Shown: positions 7,018 through 16,676, counted from the first letter of the stretch. The stretch: DNA of 64,000 nucleotides from Roseovarius sp. THAF27 (GCF_009363655.1 NZ_CP045393.1:1116001-1180000); one strand, 5' to 3'. Numbers and translations: made by a program. The notes: generated by a model not told the origin, from the letters alone.

Positions 7018-7404
7018 ATGCGCAAGGTCAAGACATCCTCGCGACGGGAGCCGACCATTGCGCTGATCAACATCGTGTTCCTGATGCTGGTCTTCTTCAT
7101 GGTGGCGGGCACCCTGTCGCAACCGCTGGACAAGGATCTGAGCCTGGTGCGGACGGCGGACCTGGAAGGGCGGTCGCCGCCCGACACGCTGGTGGTGCAT
7201 CCCGACGGGCGGATGAGTTTCCGGGGCGACGATGTTGCCTCGGCAGAAGACTTCCTGGCGCGGCGCAGCGAGGAAGACCGCGCGTTGGTGCGCGTGGTGC
7301 CGGACCAGGAGTTGTCGGCGCAGACGCTGGTGAACCTGGCGCGGGACCTGCGCGGCGCCGGGGCGGAGCGCGTGGTGATCGTCACGCAGAGGGGGCTGGA
7401 ATGA
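7018..7404 (+). CDS. ExbD-family protein (second copy, Asp replaced by Asn)
   Basis: A 128-residue ExbD paralogue: basic N-terminus (MRKVKTSSRREP), one membrane helix (IALINIVFLMLVFFMVAGTL) and a periplasmic ExbD domain of about 80 residues. The codon at the proton-path position is AAC, giving LIN instead of LID. In E. coli ExbD the equivalent Asp25 is essential. The protein is otherwise intact in length and hydrophobicity, so it is not an obvious pseudogene. It starts one base after exbD1 and overlaps tonB by four bases. I infer that it pairs with the first copy in a mixed dimer. Confidence 0.85.
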   Translation: MRKVKTSSRREPTIALINIVFLMLVFFMVAGTLSQPLDKDLSLVRTADLEGRSPPDTLVVHPDGRMSFRGDDVASAEDFLARRSEEDRALVRVVPDQELSAQTLVNLARDLRGAGAERVVIVTQRGLE

Positions 7405-8447
7405 TCGCGTCGTCGCGTCTCGTGAAAACCGTGGCCGTGACGGCGGCGCTCGTGGTGCACGGCACCGTGGTGGCGGCGGTGTTCCAGGGCGAGGCGATAG
7501 AGATCGAGGGCGATGCGGGCGGCGTCGAGGCCAGCATCGGCAACAGCTTTGCCGACATGGCGGCGGGGGTGATGACGCCCGACGCCACCGAGGAAGTCGT
7601 CGAGGAAACGCCCCCGGAAGAGGTCTCGGCGCAGGACATGCCCGAGGAAACCGCACAGGACCGGCCCGAGGACACGTCGCCCGAAGTCGCGCCGCAGGAG
7701 ACCGCCGAACCTGTCGAGCAGGCCGAGACCGCGCCGGTGACGCCGACCGAAACGCCTGTCGAAAACGTGCCGGAGCCGGTCGAGACCCAGCCTGTCGAGC
7801 AGGCGGAGATCACGCCGAACGTGCCGCTGGTGCCCGTGACCCCGTCGGAGCCCGTGCCGGAGGAAAGCGTGCAGCCCACAGAGCCGGAGCAGGCGGAAAT
7901 CCTGGAGCCGGTGGACGAGGCGCCGAGCGCGGTGACCCGGTCGTTGCGGCCCAAGCCGCGCAGTGCGGAGTTCGAGGAAGCGCACAAGCCCGAGCCGCCG
8001 AAGGCGCAGCCGAAGCGGACCGAACCGAAGCCGCAGCGCACGACGCAGTCAAAGCCCAGGACCCAGCCCAAGACCCAGCCCAAGGGCAACGCGCAGCAGA
8101 ACGCGCGCGCGGGCAGTGCCTCGGGGACACAGACGCAGACCAGATCGACGGCGCAGGGATCGGGCAAGTCGCAGGCCGCGGGCAATGCCGCCGCCAGCAA
8201 CTATCCCGGACAGGTGATGCGGAAGATCTCTCGCGTGCCGCGTCCGCGGGTGGGCAGCCGGGGCACGGCGGTGGTGGCGTTCCGCATCGGCGGCAATGGC
8301 GGGCTGGCGGGACTGTCGATTGCCCGCAGCTCGGGCTCGGCCAAGCTGGACCAGGCGGCGCTGCGGATGGTGCAGCGCGCCGCGCCCTTCCCGCCGCCGC
8401 CCGCAGGCGCGCGCACCAGTTTCTCGATCAACATCAAGGGCAGCTGA
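7401..8447 (+). CDS. tonB: TonB family energy transducer
   Basis: A 348-residue protein: N-terminal membrane anchor (residues about 7-30, VKTVAVTAALVVHGTVVAAV), a long acidic Pro/Glu linker (residues about 60-190), a basic Lys/Pro/Gln stretch (about 195-245) and a C-terminal TonB domain (about 265-348, VAFRIGGNGGLAGLSIARSS, then KLDQAALRMVQRAAPFPPPP). The His in the anchor helix fits the TonB SHLS-type His. The very long acidic linker followed by a basic part is unusual compared with the X-Pro linker of E. coli TonB. No TonB-dependent receptor lies in the window. It is convergent with the racemase gene, six bases apart. Confidence 0.85.
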   Translation: MIASSRLVKTVAVTAALVVHGTVVAAVFQGEAIEIEGDAGGVEASIGNSFADMAAGVMTPDATEEVVEETPPEEVSAQDMPEETAQDRPEDTSPEVAPQETAEPVEQAETAPVTPTETPVENVPEPVETQPVEQAEITPNVPLVPVTPSEPVPEESVQPTEPEQAEILEPVDEAPSAVTRSLRPKPRSAEFEEAHKPEPPKAQPKRTEPKPQRTTQSKPRTQPKTQPKGNAQQNARAGSASGTQTQTRSTAQGSGKSQAAGNAAASNYPGQVMRKISRVPRPRVGSRGTAVVAFRIGGNGGLAGLSIARSSGSAKLDQAALRMVQRAAPFPPPPAGARTSFSINIKGS

Positions 8448-8453
8448 CGGCGC

Positions 8454-9569
8454 TTACCGGACGATCCGGTGGTTGCTCAGGCCCCAGTCGGTATAGAGAT
8501 CGGCGATGATCGTGCCGAACTGTGCCTCGGCCGTGTCCAGCGCGCCGCGCGTGTCGTGCGATCCGCCGAAGATCGCCGCCGGGTCGCCGACCGAGATACC
8601 GTCGAGGCCGGTGACGTCGGCCACGGTGGTGTTCATGGAAATGCGGCCCAGGATGGGGGCCTCGTGCCCCCCGATCAGGACGGTGCCGGTGTTCTGACCG
8701 GCGCGGCGGACACCGTTGGCATAGCCGATGGACAGGCACGCCAGGCGGCGGGGCGTGTCAAGAACGCAGGTGCGGTCATAGCCCACCGTGGCGCCCGCGG
8801 GGTAATCGGTGACGCTGACCACGCGGGTCTTGAGGGTCATCGTGGTCTGAAAGCCCCATTCAGGCTTGAGGATGCCATAGAGCACGGCGCCGCAGCGATA
8901 CATGTCGGTCCGGACCGGCTGATCGGAGACCAGCGTCAGGGAACTGCCGGCGTGGACGAGCGTGCCTTCGCGCGAGAGGTTGCCCTGGTCCAGGACCCAG
9001 TCGGCGTGCTTTTGAAAGAGCGCGGCGCTGGCGCGCAACTCGTCGGGCGCATTGTCGGGAAAATGAGTGCAGATGGCCGTGATGCTGTCGCCCAGCCGGT
9101 CGAGAATGGCGCGGCAGGCGGCGCGGCCCTCTTCCGTGCCGATTTCCAGCCCGTCGCGGGACATGCCCATGGCGTTGAGCGACAGGTGGGCGCGGACCGG
9201 CGCGCCGGAATTTTTCAGCGCGGCGAGGTTCTCGGCCGCCTCGATCGTGCCGACCTGTTCCTCGACCCGGTCGGGCAGGGCGGCGCGGGCCTCGATCGGC
9301 GTGGCGGCGCGCAGGCGGATCAGCTGGCCGGTGTAGCCGGCGGCGCGCACGGCGCGGGCTTCGGCGTTCGAGGTGATGGCGATGCAGTCGATGCCGTGGG
9401 CGCGGACCAGCGGGACGACGGTGGCGATGCCGTGGCCATAGGCGTCGGCCTTCAGCACGGCGCAGAACCGGCGGCCTTTGGGGACGCGGGCCAGGGCGAT
9501 TCGGATGTTGGCGTCGATCCGGTCGCGATGCACCTCGCACCAGGCGTCGGGGATCGCGGGGTCGGTCAT
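8454..9569 (-). CDS. Alanine-racemase-family PLP enzyme
   Basis: A 371-residue fold-type III enzyme. The PLP lysine is in VLKADAYGHG (about residue 39) and the second catalytic base, Tyr, in SIGYANG. The usual MDQ triad of alanine racemases reads MNT here (GRISMNTTVADV), so the substrate may not be alanine. Its start codon overlaps the stop of the upstream M20 amidohydrolase gene (ATGA). It is the last gene of an eleven-gene catabolic cluster, which argues for a dedicated role (racemising the pathway's amino acid) rather than cell-wall D-alanine supply. A second alr elsewhere would support this. Confidence 0.8.
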   Translation of the reverse strand: MTDPAIPDAWCEVHRDRIDANIRIALARVPKGRRFCAVLKADAYGHGIATVVPLVRAHGIDCIAITSNAEARAVRAAGYTGQLIRLRAATPIEARAALPDRVEEQVGTIEAAENLAALKNSGAPVRAHLSLNAMGMSRDGLEIGTEEGRAACRAILDRLGDSITAICTHFPDNAPDELRASAALFQKHADWVLDQGNLSREGTLVHAGSSLTLVSDQPVRTDMYRCGAVLYGILKPEWGFQTTMTLKTRVVSVTDYPAGATVGYDRTCVLDTPRRLACLSIGYANGVRRAGQNTGTVLIGGHEAPILGRISMNTTVADVTGLDGISVGDPAAIFGGSHDTRGALDTAEAQFGTIIADLYTDWGLSNHRIVR

Positions 9570-10723
9570 GTGTCTGGCAGGCCCAGGAGGCGGTCGACGA
9601 TGCCGGCGAACTGGTCGATCACGACGGGCAGGAGCGCATCGGGGAAATCGTAATCGGGGTTGTGCAGCTGGGGCATGTCGGTGCCCGCGCCGACATAGAG
9701 CATCGTGGCCTTGGCGCCGTCATCGCCGATGCGCCCGAAATCCTCGGACCAGCGCATGGGGGTGGGCATCTCGTTGACCTCGTGCCCGAGATCATGGGCC
9801 ACATGGCGGGCGATGTCGGTGGCGTCGGTGTCGTTGACCACGCCGCGAAAGACATCGTGCCAATGGATATCGAGCGTCAGATCGCCCCGGGCGGCTGTTA
9901 CTTGCGCCGTCGCAGCCTCGATCAGCCGGTCCATGCCCTCATTGGTCATGGTGCGCAGGGTGACGCGCAGTTCTCCATCGGCGGGGGCGATGCCGAAGGC
10001 GGGCTCGCCCAGGTTGGCATGGGTGAGGGTGGCGAGGGCGAAATCTGTGTCGGCAATGGTGCCTTGGCTGAGCGCGGGAAGGGCCATCATCAGCGTCGCC
10101 ATGGCGGGGCCGGGCGACAGGCCGTCCTCGGGCGCGGCGGCGTGAGAGCTTTTGCCGGTGAACAGGATCTGCATCCCGCGCGAGGCGCAGTTCGCGGGGC
10201 CGGAGCGCAGGCCGATCTCGCCCAAGGGCAGCCCCGGGACGTTGTGGTAGGCGAAGGCGTAGTCAGGCCGGATCTGGGGCCATTGCGGGTCCTCGATGAC
10301 GGCCTGCGCGCCCGCGCCGGTTTCCTCGGCCGGCTGGAAGAGCAGGATGACGCGGCCCCTGGCGGGGCGGGTTGCGAGGCGCATGGCGACGCCCATCAGC
10401 GTGGCCATGTGGCCGTCATGGCCGCAGAGGTGACCCTTGCCGTCGATCTGCGAGGCATGGGGGATGTCGTTGATCTCGCGGATCGGCAGACCGTCGAGTT
10501 CAGAGCGCAAAAGGACCGTGGGGCCCGGCGCGCGCCCGGTGAATTCGGCGGCGACGCCGTGGCCGCCGAGGCCCTGCCAGATGCGGTCTGCCCCGAGGGC
10601 GGTAAGTTCGCGGGTGATGCGCTTTGCCGTCTCGACCTCGTCGCCGGAGACCTCGGGCTGGCGGTGCAGGTCCTGGCGCAGGGCGGTGAGGTAGGCGATC
10701 TGGTTGGAGGGCAGCGTGGTCAT
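9566..10723 (-). CDS. M20D-type amidohydrolase (N-acyl amino acid/hippurate hydrolase family)
   Basis: A 385-residue metallohydrolase. Metal ligands typical of the M20D group are seen: GHLCGHDGHM (Cys and His), FQPAEETGAG (Glu) and AYHNVPG (His); a final His is in LHNPDYDFPD. Family members cleave an acyl group from the amino acid nitrogen. The start at 10723 is chosen since it follows GAGGATCC and lies seven bases after the thiolase stop; an ATG 18 codons earlier would overlap the thiolase gene. It overlaps the racemase start by four bases. With the second M20 enzyme it suggests an N-acylated growth substrate. Confidence 0.82.
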   Translation of the reverse strand: MTTLPSNQIAYLTALRQDLHRQPEVSGDEVETAKRITRELTALGADRIWQGLGGHGVAAEFTGRAPGPTVLLRSELDGLPIREINDIPHASQIDGKGHLCGHDGHMATLMGVAMRLATRPARGRVILLFQPAEETGAGAQAVIEDPQWPQIRPDYAFAYHNVPGLPLGEIGLRSGPANCASRGMQILFTGKSSHAAAPEDGLSPGPAMATLMMALPALSQGTIADTDFALATLTHANLGEPAFGIAPADGELRVTLRTMTNEGMDRLIEAATAQVTAARGDLTLDIHWHDVFRGVVNDTDATDIARHVAHDLGHEVNEMPTPMRWSEDFGRIGDDGAKATMLYVGAGTDMPQLHNPDYDFPDALLPVVIDQFAGIVDRLLGLPDT

Positions 10724-10730
10724 GGGATCC

Positions 10731-11906
10731 TCAGAAGATTTCAAGAAGGCCGGCGGCGCCCTGGCCGCCGCCGACACACATGGAGACGACGCCCCATCTG
10801 GCGCCCCGGCGGCGGCCTTCGAGCAGGATATGCCCGGCCATGCGGGCGCCGGACATGCCGTAGGGGTGGCCGATGGAGATGGCGCCGCCGTTGACGTTCA
10901 GCTTGTCGTCGGGGATGCCCAGCGTGTCACGGCAATGGAGAAGCTGCGCGGCGAAGGCCTCGTTGATTTCCCAAAGGTCGATGTCGTCCGTGGAGAGGCC
11001 CGCGCGGTCGAGCAGGCGGGGGATGGCGTGGACGGGGCCGATGCCCATCTCCTGCGGCGCGACACCGGCGACGGCGAAGCCGCGCAGGGCGCCCAGGGGC
11101 GTGAGGTTGCGGCGGGTGGCTTCGGCTTCGGACATCACGACGAGGGCAGCGGCGCCGTCGGAGAGCTGGCTGGCATTGCCGGCGGTGACGGTCTTGCCCT
11201 CGCCGCGTACCGGCTGGAGGTTGGCGAGCCCCTCGGCGGTGGTGCCGGGGCGGTTGCACTCGTCCTCGGAGAGGCGGACGGGCTCTTCGTAGGTTTCCTT
11301 GGTGGTCTTGTCGGTTTCGAGCTTGGTGGTCTCGACGGGGATGATCTCGTCGGCGAAAAGGCCGGCTTCCTGCGCCTTGGCGGTGCGCTGCTGGCTTTGC
11401 AGGGCATAGGCGTCTTGTGCGGCGCGGGTGACGCCGTAGCGGGCGGCGACGACCTCGGCGGTGTCCAGCATGGCCATGTAATAGCTGTCGGGCACCAATG
11501 GGTCGCGGTAGCGGTGGGCGTTCCAGTGATCGTTCTGGACGAGGGAAATGCTGTCGAGGCCACCGGCGAGGGCCACGTCCACGCCCTCGGCCCGGACCAT
11601 GTGCGAGGCGATGGCGAGCGCGTTCAGGCCCGAGGCGCATTGGCGGTCGATGGTGGCGCCCGCGACGCTGTCGGGCAGGCCGGATGCTTGCGCGATATGG
11701 CGGGCGACGTTGACGCCGGAGGTGCCTTGCGTGAGCGCGGAGCCGAAGATGGCGTCCTCTACCTCGGCACCCTCAAGCCCGGCGCGGGCGAGCGCGGCGC
11801 GGACGGCGGGCGCGGCCAGACTGGGGGCCGTGAGATTGTTGAAGGCGCCACGATAGGCCTTGCCGATGGGTGTGCGGGCGGTGGAGACGATGACGGAGTC
11901 GCGCAT
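10731..11906 (-). CDS. Thiolase (acetyl-CoA C-acyltransferase)
   Basis: A 391-residue thiolase of normal length with all catalytic parts: nucleophilic Cys in [10 protein letters not shown] (about residue 88), NEAFA, His in [13 protein letters not shown] and the second Cys in [11 protein letters not shown]. It cleaves a beta-ketoacyl-CoA with CoA to acetyl-CoA and a shorter acyl-CoA. It follows the M20 deacylase by three bases. With the CoA transferase pair upstream it gives the standard end of beta-keto-acid catabolism. Confidence 0.88.
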   Translation of the reverse strand: MRDSVIVSTARTPIGKAYRGAFNNLTAPSLAAPAVRAALARAGLEGAEVEDAIFGSALTQGTSGVNVARHIAQASGLPDSVAGATIDRQCASGLNALAIASHMVRAEGVDVALAGGLDSISLVQNDHWNAHRYRDPLVPDSYYMAMLDTAEVVAARYGVTRAAQDAYALQSQQRTAKAQEAGLFADEIIPVETTKLETDKTTKETYEEPVRLSEDECNRPGTTAEGLANLQPVRGEGKTVTAGNASQLSDGAAALVVMSEAEATRRNLTPLGALRGFAVAGVAPQEMGIGPVHAIPRLLDRAGLSTDDIDLWEINEAFAAQLLHCRDTLGIPDDKLNVNGGAISIGHPYGMSGARMAGHILLEGRRRGARWGVVSMCVGGGQGAAGLLEIF

Positions 11907-11909
11907 GGC

Positions 11910-13202
11910 TCAGGCCTCCTCGGTGCCGCACCAGTCGGCGATAAAGAGTGCTGTGGTTTGGGTGACGCGGCGGAGGCTTTCGAGGTCGACCCGTTCGTTG
12001 AAGCCGTGGATCGCCTCGGCCCGGGGGCCGTAGACAAGCGCGGGCGTGTCGGCGTAGAGGCCGAAGAAGCGCGCGTCGGTGGTGGCGGTGATGGGCTCGC
12101 GGGTGAGGGGGGTGCCGGTGACGCTTTGGTGGGCGTTTTCCAGTGACGCGACGGCGTTGGTGGCGGTCTGCGAGGTGTCGCGGGAGAGCGCGTACCCTTC
12201 GGCGTGAAAGCCGTGATAGACGAGCTCGGGCGGGGAATTGCGCAGGAAGGCGTTTTGTTGTGCGGCGTCGCGGATGACCTGTTCGATTTCCTGTTTTGCT
12301 TTGTCGAGAGACTGGCCGGGGAATAGCCCCATGCGCACGTCGAAGACGGCCCAGGCCGGGACGGAACTGGTCCAGTCGCCGCCCTGGAACTTGCCGATGT
12401 TGAGGTTGAGCGCGTGGTCCATGTGGGCGTATTCGGGCGGGCGGTTGGCCGCGTCATTCCAGCGGTGTTCCATGTCGTGCAGGGCCTGGATCAGTGGAAA
12501 GGCCGCCTCGATGGCGTTGGCGCCTGTGCCTGCATAGGCCACATGGGTGGGCAGGCCCTTGAGGTGGACCTGGAACCACAGGACGCCAAGCTGGGCGCTG
12601 ACCAGTTGTTCGGCGAAGGGTTCGGGGATGAGCGCGGCGTCGGCTTTGTAGCCGCGCGCGAGACAGGCGAGCGCGCCGTTGCCGGTGCATTCCTCCTCGA
12701 CGACGGATTGGAAGTGGACGTCCGCGGCCGGGGCGAGGCCGCAGGCGCGGAGCGCGTCGAGGGCGAAGAGGTTGGAGGCGAGGCCCGCCTTCATGTCGCC
12801 GCCGCCGCGACCGTAGAGCCAGCCGTCTGTCACATGCGGCGCGAACGGGGGGCTGTCCCACATATCGAGGGGGCCGGCGGGGACCACGTCGATATGGCCG
12901 TTGAGGATGAGGGAGCGGCCCTTGGAGGTTTTGGAGCGGTGGGTGGCGACGACGTTCACGGCGTCCTCGTAGGGACCGAGGACGGGAGAGAAGCCGGGGA
13001 GGTGCCGGATGTCGTCGAGGTCGATCTGCCAGCGGTCGATGTCGTAGCCGCGCGCGGCGAGTTCGGTCGCCATGAAGTCCTGTGCCGATTGTTCGTTGCC
13101 GCGTGTCGAGGGGTGCGACGTGAGGTCGGTCAGGAACGCGACTTGCCGGTCGAAACCGGCATCAACGGCGGCGCAGAGGCGGGTCTTGAGGTCTTCGGTC
13201 AT
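11910..13202 (-). CDS. ArgE/DapE family M20 deacylase
   Basis: A 430-residue zinc hydrolase. Motifs: LNGHIDVVP (first metal His/Asp), GRGGGDMKAG (bridging Asp), EEECTGNGA (general-base Glu pair) and the final EAIHGFNERV His. This arrangement is that of ArgE/DapE-like deacylases, which remove formyl, acetyl or succinyl groups from amino compounds. Its start is eight bases after the stop of CoA-transferase subunit B. True arginine or lysine biosynthesis is unlikely in this catabolic setting. Confidence 0.83.
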   Translation of the reverse strand: MTEDLKTRLCAAVDAGFDRQVAFLTDLTSHPSTRGNEQSAQDFMATELAARGYDIDRWQIDLDDIRHLPGFSPVLGPYEDAVNVVATHRSKTSKGRSLILNGHIDVVPAGPLDMWDSPPFAPHVTDGWLYGRGGGDMKAGLASNLFALDALRACGLAPAADVHFQSVVEEECTGNGALACLARGYKADAALIPEPFAEQLVSAQLGVLWFQVHLKGLPTHVAYAGTGANAIEAAFPLIQALHDMEHRWNDAANRPPEYAHMDHALNLNIGKFQGGDWTSSVPAWAVFDVRMGLFPGQSLDKAKQEIEQVIRDAAQQNAFLRNSPPELVYHGFHAEGYALSRDTSQTATNAVASLENAHQSVTGTPLTREPITATTDARFFGLYADTPALVYGPRAEAIHGFNERVDLESLRRVTQTTALFIADWCGTEEA

Positions 13203-13210
13203 GGGGCGGC

Positions 13211-13843
13211 TCAGAAAGTCGGAATTGGCGTGTCGGGAATCGAAAGGGGGGCGTCGGTGGCGCGTTGCACGTCGTCAACCCTGGTGCCTTCGGCGAGTTC
13301 GGTCAGGGCGAAGCCGTCAGGGGTGACGTCGATCACGGCGAGGTCGGTGAAGATGCGAGTGACGCAGGCGCTGGCCGAGAGGGGCAGGGCGCAGGTTTGC
13401 TTCAGCTTGGGGTTTCCGGCGCGGTCGGTGTGGGTGGTGAGCACGGCAACGCGGCGGGCCTTTTGCGCCAGTTCGATGCCGCCGCCCGCGCCGGGGCTGA
13501 ACTTGCCGGGGATCTTCCAGTTGGCGAGGTCGCCGGTCTGGCTGACTTCGAAGGCGCCGAGCATGGTGAGATCCAGCCGGCCCGAGCGGACCACGGCGAA
13601 GCTGGTGGCGCTGTCGAAGTAGGCGGAGCCGGGAACGGGTGTGACATAGGCGCCGCCTGCGTCGATCAGGTTGCGGTCGGCCCGGTCGGGAGAGAGGGCG
13701 GGGCCGATGCCGGTCATGCCGTTTTCCGTGTGCAGGCAGACGGGGAAATCGGCGGGCAGGTGGTTCACGACGCGTGTCGGCAGGCCGATGCCGAGGTTGA
13801 CGACCATGCCCGGAGCAATCTCGCGCGCGGCGCGGGCGACCAT
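13211..13843 (-). CDS. 3-oxoacid CoA-transferase subunit B
   Basis: A 210-residue subunit. It carries the covalent-catalysis Glu in HTENGMTGIGP, the signature of family I CoA transferase B subunits, and the LGIGLPT loop. The ATG at 13843 overlaps the end of subunit A and has AGGGA four bases upstream; a TTG seven codons earlier would restore a typical N-terminal helix and cannot be excluded. Together with subunit A it moves CoA from acetyl- or succinyl-CoA to a free (probably beta-keto) acid. Confidence 0.85.
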   Translation of the reverse strand: MVARAAREIAPGMVVNLGIGLPTRVVNHLPADFPVCLHTENGMTGIGPALSPDRADRNLIDAGGAYVTPVPGSAYFDSATSFAVVRSGRLDLTMLGAFEVSQTGDLANWKIPGKFSPGAGGGIELAQKARRVAVLTTHTDRAGNPKLKQTCALPLSASACVTRIFTDLAVIDVTPDGFALTELAEGTRVDDVQRATDAPLSIPDTPIPTF

Positions 13844-13850
13844 GCGATCC

Positions 13851-14543
13851 CTAGCGTCGGACAACAGCGTAATCCTCTGATATCTCAAGCAGTTCCGTGA
13901 CGTGGTCGACGAAGACGCCGGGGGTGTGGACGGCGTTGGGGTCAAGCTGTCCCAGGGGCACGACACGCTCGGCCTCGGCGATCACCAAGGGCGCGGCCAT
14001 GGCCATGAGCGGGTTGAAGTTTTGCGCGGTGGCGACATAGGCGAGGTTGCCGAACGGGTCGGCAGTGTCGGCGTGGATGAGGGCCACGTCGGCGCGCAGG
14101 GCAGGCTCGACGAGGTAGGGCGTGCCGTTCATCTCGACCACCTGCTTGCCGCGAGCGAGTTCGGTGTCGATGCCGATATCGCTGAGGATCGCGCCGATGC
14201 CGGCGCCGCCTGCGCGGATGCGCTCGGCCAGGATGCCTTGGGCGTTGAACTCCACCTCGATCGCGCCGGAATTCATCAGGCTGATGGCGTGGCTGTTGAG
14301 GCCGAGATGCGTGGTGATGAGGCGCTTGACCTGTCCGCTTAACAGCAGGTGGTCGATGCCCATGCCGGGCTCGTTGGCGTCGTTCTTGATGAGCGTGAGG
14401 TCGCGCGCGCCGTGCGCGACGAGGGCGCGGATCAGGGTCATGGGCGTGCCGGGGACGCCGAAGCCGCCGACCATGACGGTCGCGCCGTCCTTGATCTGGG
14501 CGATAGCGGCCTCGATGGAGGTGCGCTTGTCGGGGAGCCTCAT
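13851..14543 (-). CDS. 3-oxoacid CoA-transferase subunit A
   Basis: A 230-residue subunit with the family motifs GGFGVPGTP (residues about 27-35), ILAERIRAGGAGI and DPFGNLAY. It resembles acetoacetate/3-oxoacid CoA-transferase alpha subunits (AtoD, ScoA, PcaI). It overlaps the aminotransferase stop (ATGA) and subunit B overlaps or abuts its end, so all three are translationally coupled. The exact acyl specificity cannot be read from sequence. Confidence 0.87.
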   Translation of the reverse strand: MRLPDKRTSIEAAIAQIKDGATVMVGGFGVPGTPMTLIRALVAHGARDLTLIKNDANEPGMGIDHLLLSGQVKRLITTHLGLNSHAISLMNSGAIEVEFNAQGILAERIRAGGAGIGAILSDIGIDTELARGKQVVEMNGTPYLVEPALRADVALIHADTADPFGNLAYVATAQNFNPLMAMAAPLVIAEAERVVPLGQLDPNAVHTPGVFVDHVTELLEISEDYAVVRR

Positions 14544-15892
14544 GCCGCGTTCTCCACGGGCAGGCCGATCTCTGACGCGAAGGCGTCGAGGGCGTCGCGG
14601 AGGATTGCCATCATCTCGGCGATTTGGTCTTCGGTGATGATAAGGGGCGGGGCGACGAGGAAATGGTCGCCCTTGGTGCCGCCGCGCGTGCGGCGGGAAT
14701 AGAGGATGAGACCGCGTTCGTAGGCCAGTTCGACAAGCCGGTCATGGGCGTTGAGCGCGGGGTCCAGCGGTTCCATCGTGGTGCGGTCGGAGACGAACTC
14801 GAACGCGGTCAGCAGGCCCTTTCCCCGCACGTCGCCGATGAACGGGTAGCGGTCCATCAGGCCGCGCAGTTCGGTCATCAGGACGTCGCCCATCCGGGCG
14901 GCGTTGCCGATGAGGTCGTGGTCCTCCATCTCTTCCAGCACGGCGAGGCCGGCGGCGCAGGCCAGCGGGTTGCCGGCATAGGTGAAGCCGTGGGCGAAGC
15001 CGCCCGCGTCAAGCACCGGATCGACGAGGCGGCGGCCCGCGACCATAGCGCCAAGGGGCGCGTAGCCCGCGCCGAAGCCCTTGGACATGGAGACGATATC
15101 GGGGGTGATGCCCCAGTGTTCGGCGGCGAGGAATTTACCGGTGCGGCCCGCGCCGGTCATGACCTCATCGTAGATCAGGAGCACGCCGAACTCGTCGCAG
15201 ATTTCGCGGATGCGGCCGTAATAGCTGTCGGGCGCGACCAGCGCGCCGGTGGAGGCGCCGCCGACGGGCTCCATGATGAAGGCCAGCACGGTGTCGGGGC
15301 CCTCGGCGAGGATCTTGTCGCGCAGAAGCTCGGCGTATTTCAGGCCGCGCGCCTCTTCCGTCAGGTTGTCGCGGTCGAGATAGGTGGTGGGGGCGGCGAC
15401 CTTGGGCATCCCGCTCAGCATCGGGGCGAACGGGTCTCGCAGGGGGGCATAGCCCGTGAGGTCGAGCGCGCCGAAAGTGCAGCCGTGGTAGGAGGGAAAG
15501 CGCGAGATGACCTTGTAGCGGCCGTTATGGCCCTGGGTCAGTGCATACTGGCGGGCGAGTTTCACGGCGCTTTCCACCGCCTCGGAGCCGCCGGAGACGA
15601 AGAAGACGCGGTCAAGTCCATCGGGTGTCATGGCGACGGTTTTCGCCGCCAGATCCTCGGACGGGTGGGTGCGGAAATGCAGGCGATAGCCGAAGGTGGC
15701 CTTGTCCATCTGCGCTTTCATCTTGGCCAGCACGCGCGGGTTGGAGTGGCCGATATTGGAGACCATCGCGCCCGAAGATCCGTCGATATAGCGTTTGCCG
15801 GACTCGTCGATCAGGTAGATCCCCTCGCCGTGGTCGAGGAACGGTCGCGGGTTGCGCGACTGGTAGAAGAGGTAGGACGTGGTGTCGGTCAC
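14540..15892 (-). CDS. Class III (omega-type) PLP aminotransferase
   Basis: A 450-residue aminotransferase. Visible parts: [15 protein letters not shown] near the N-terminus, [29 protein letters not shown] with the pyridine-binding Asp, and the PLP Lys in [15 protein letters not shown]. Members act on omega-, beta- or diamine amino groups as well as gamma-aminobutyrate and ornithine. Placed directly before a 3-oxoacid CoA transferase, conversion of a beta-amino acid to a beta-keto acid is the simplest reading. It overlaps both the ABC ATPase (upstream) and CoA transferase A (downstream) by four bases. Confidence 0.87.
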   Translation of the reverse strand: MTDTTSYLFYQSRNPRPFLDHGEGIYLIDESGKRYIDGSSGAMVSNIGHSNPRVLAKMKAQMDKATFGYRLHFRTHPSEDLAAKTVAMTPDGLDRVFFVSGGSEAVESAVKLARQYALTQGHNGRYKVISRFPSYHGCTFGALDLTGYAPLRDPFAPMLSGMPKVAAPTTYLDRDNLTEEARGLKYAELLRDKILAEGPDTVLAFIMEPVGGASTGALVAPDSYYGRIREICDEFGVLLIYDEVMTGAGRTGKFLAAEHWGITPDIVSMSKGFGAGYAPLGAMVAGRRLVDPVLDAGGFAHGFTYAGNPLACAAGLAVLEEMEDHDLIGNAARMGDVLMTELRGLMDRYPFIGDVRGKGLLTAFEFVSDRTTMEPLDPALNAHDRLVELAYERGLILYSRRTRGGTKGDHFLVAPPLIITEDQIAEMMAILRDALDAFASEIGLPVENAA

Positions 15893-16659
15893 TTGGCGCC
15901 TGCAAGATGTTTGCGAAGAAATTCGCGGGTGCGTTCCTTGGTGGGGTTCTTGAAGACCACGCTGGGCGGGCCTTCCTCCACCACGACGCCCTTGTCCATG
16001 AAGAGCACGCGGTCGCAGACCGAGGCCGCGAAATCCATCTCGTGGGTGACGATGATCATAGTCATGTGTTCCTCGGCCAGTTTCTTCATGACCTGGTTCA
16101 CCTCGTCCACCAATTCGGGGTCGAGGGCGGAGGTGGCCTCGTCAAAGAGCATCAGCTTGGGCTTCATGGCGAGCGCGCGGGCGATGGCGACGCGCTGCTT
16201 CTGGCCGCCGGAGAGTTGCGAGGGGTAATAGTCGATCCGTTCCAGCATCCCGACCTTGTCGAGCTGTTCCTCGGCCAGTGCGTCGGCTTCGGCCTTGGAA
16301 AGGCCCTTGAGCAGCTTGGGCGCCATGGTGACGTTGTCGCGGGCGGTCATGTGGGGGAAAAGATTGAAGTGCTGGAACACCATGCCGATGTCCTGGCGCA
16401 TCTGGTTGATGTGCTTTTCGTACTGGCGGTAGGGCAGATCGCGGTTCACCTGCACACCGTCGAGCCAGATTTCGCCGCCGGTCAGCGCGTCGAGGTCGTT
16501 GATCGCGCGCAGAAGCGTGGATTTGCCCGAGCCGGAGGGGCCGATGATCGCCACGATCTGGCCGCGCGCGACGTTGAGGCTGATGTCCTTGAGCACCTCG
16601 AGCTTGCCGAAGGATTTCTGGGCGTGCTTGATTTCGACGAAATGTTCGGTGTCGGTCAT
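15889..16659 (-). CDS. Polar amino acid ABC transporter, ATPase subunit
   Basis: A 256-residue ATPase. Walker [11 protein letters not shown]-loop [10 protein letters not shown], signature [15 protein letters not shown] and Walker [13 protein letters not shown] are all intact, and the sequence is of the GlnQ/HisP type. The ATG at 16659 has GGAGACA-like purines ahead of it and matches family length; a longer reading frame upstream is antisense-like noise through the permease genes. It powers uptake of the cluster's substrate. Confidence 0.92.
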   Translation of the reverse strand: MTDTEHFVEIKHAQKSFGKLEVLKDISLNVARGQIVAIIGPSGSGKSTLLRAINDLDALTGGEIWLDGVQVNRDLPYRQYEKHINQMRQDIGMVFQHFNLFPHMTARDNVTMAPKLLKGLSKAEADALAEEQLDKVGMLERIDYYPSQLSGGQKQRVAIARALAMKPKLMLFDEATSALDPELVDEVNQVMKKLAEEHMTMIIVTHEMDFAASVCDRVLFMDKGVVVEEGPPSVVFKNPTKERTREFLRKHLAGAK

Positions 16660-16676
16660 GGTCTGTCTCCTGACGA

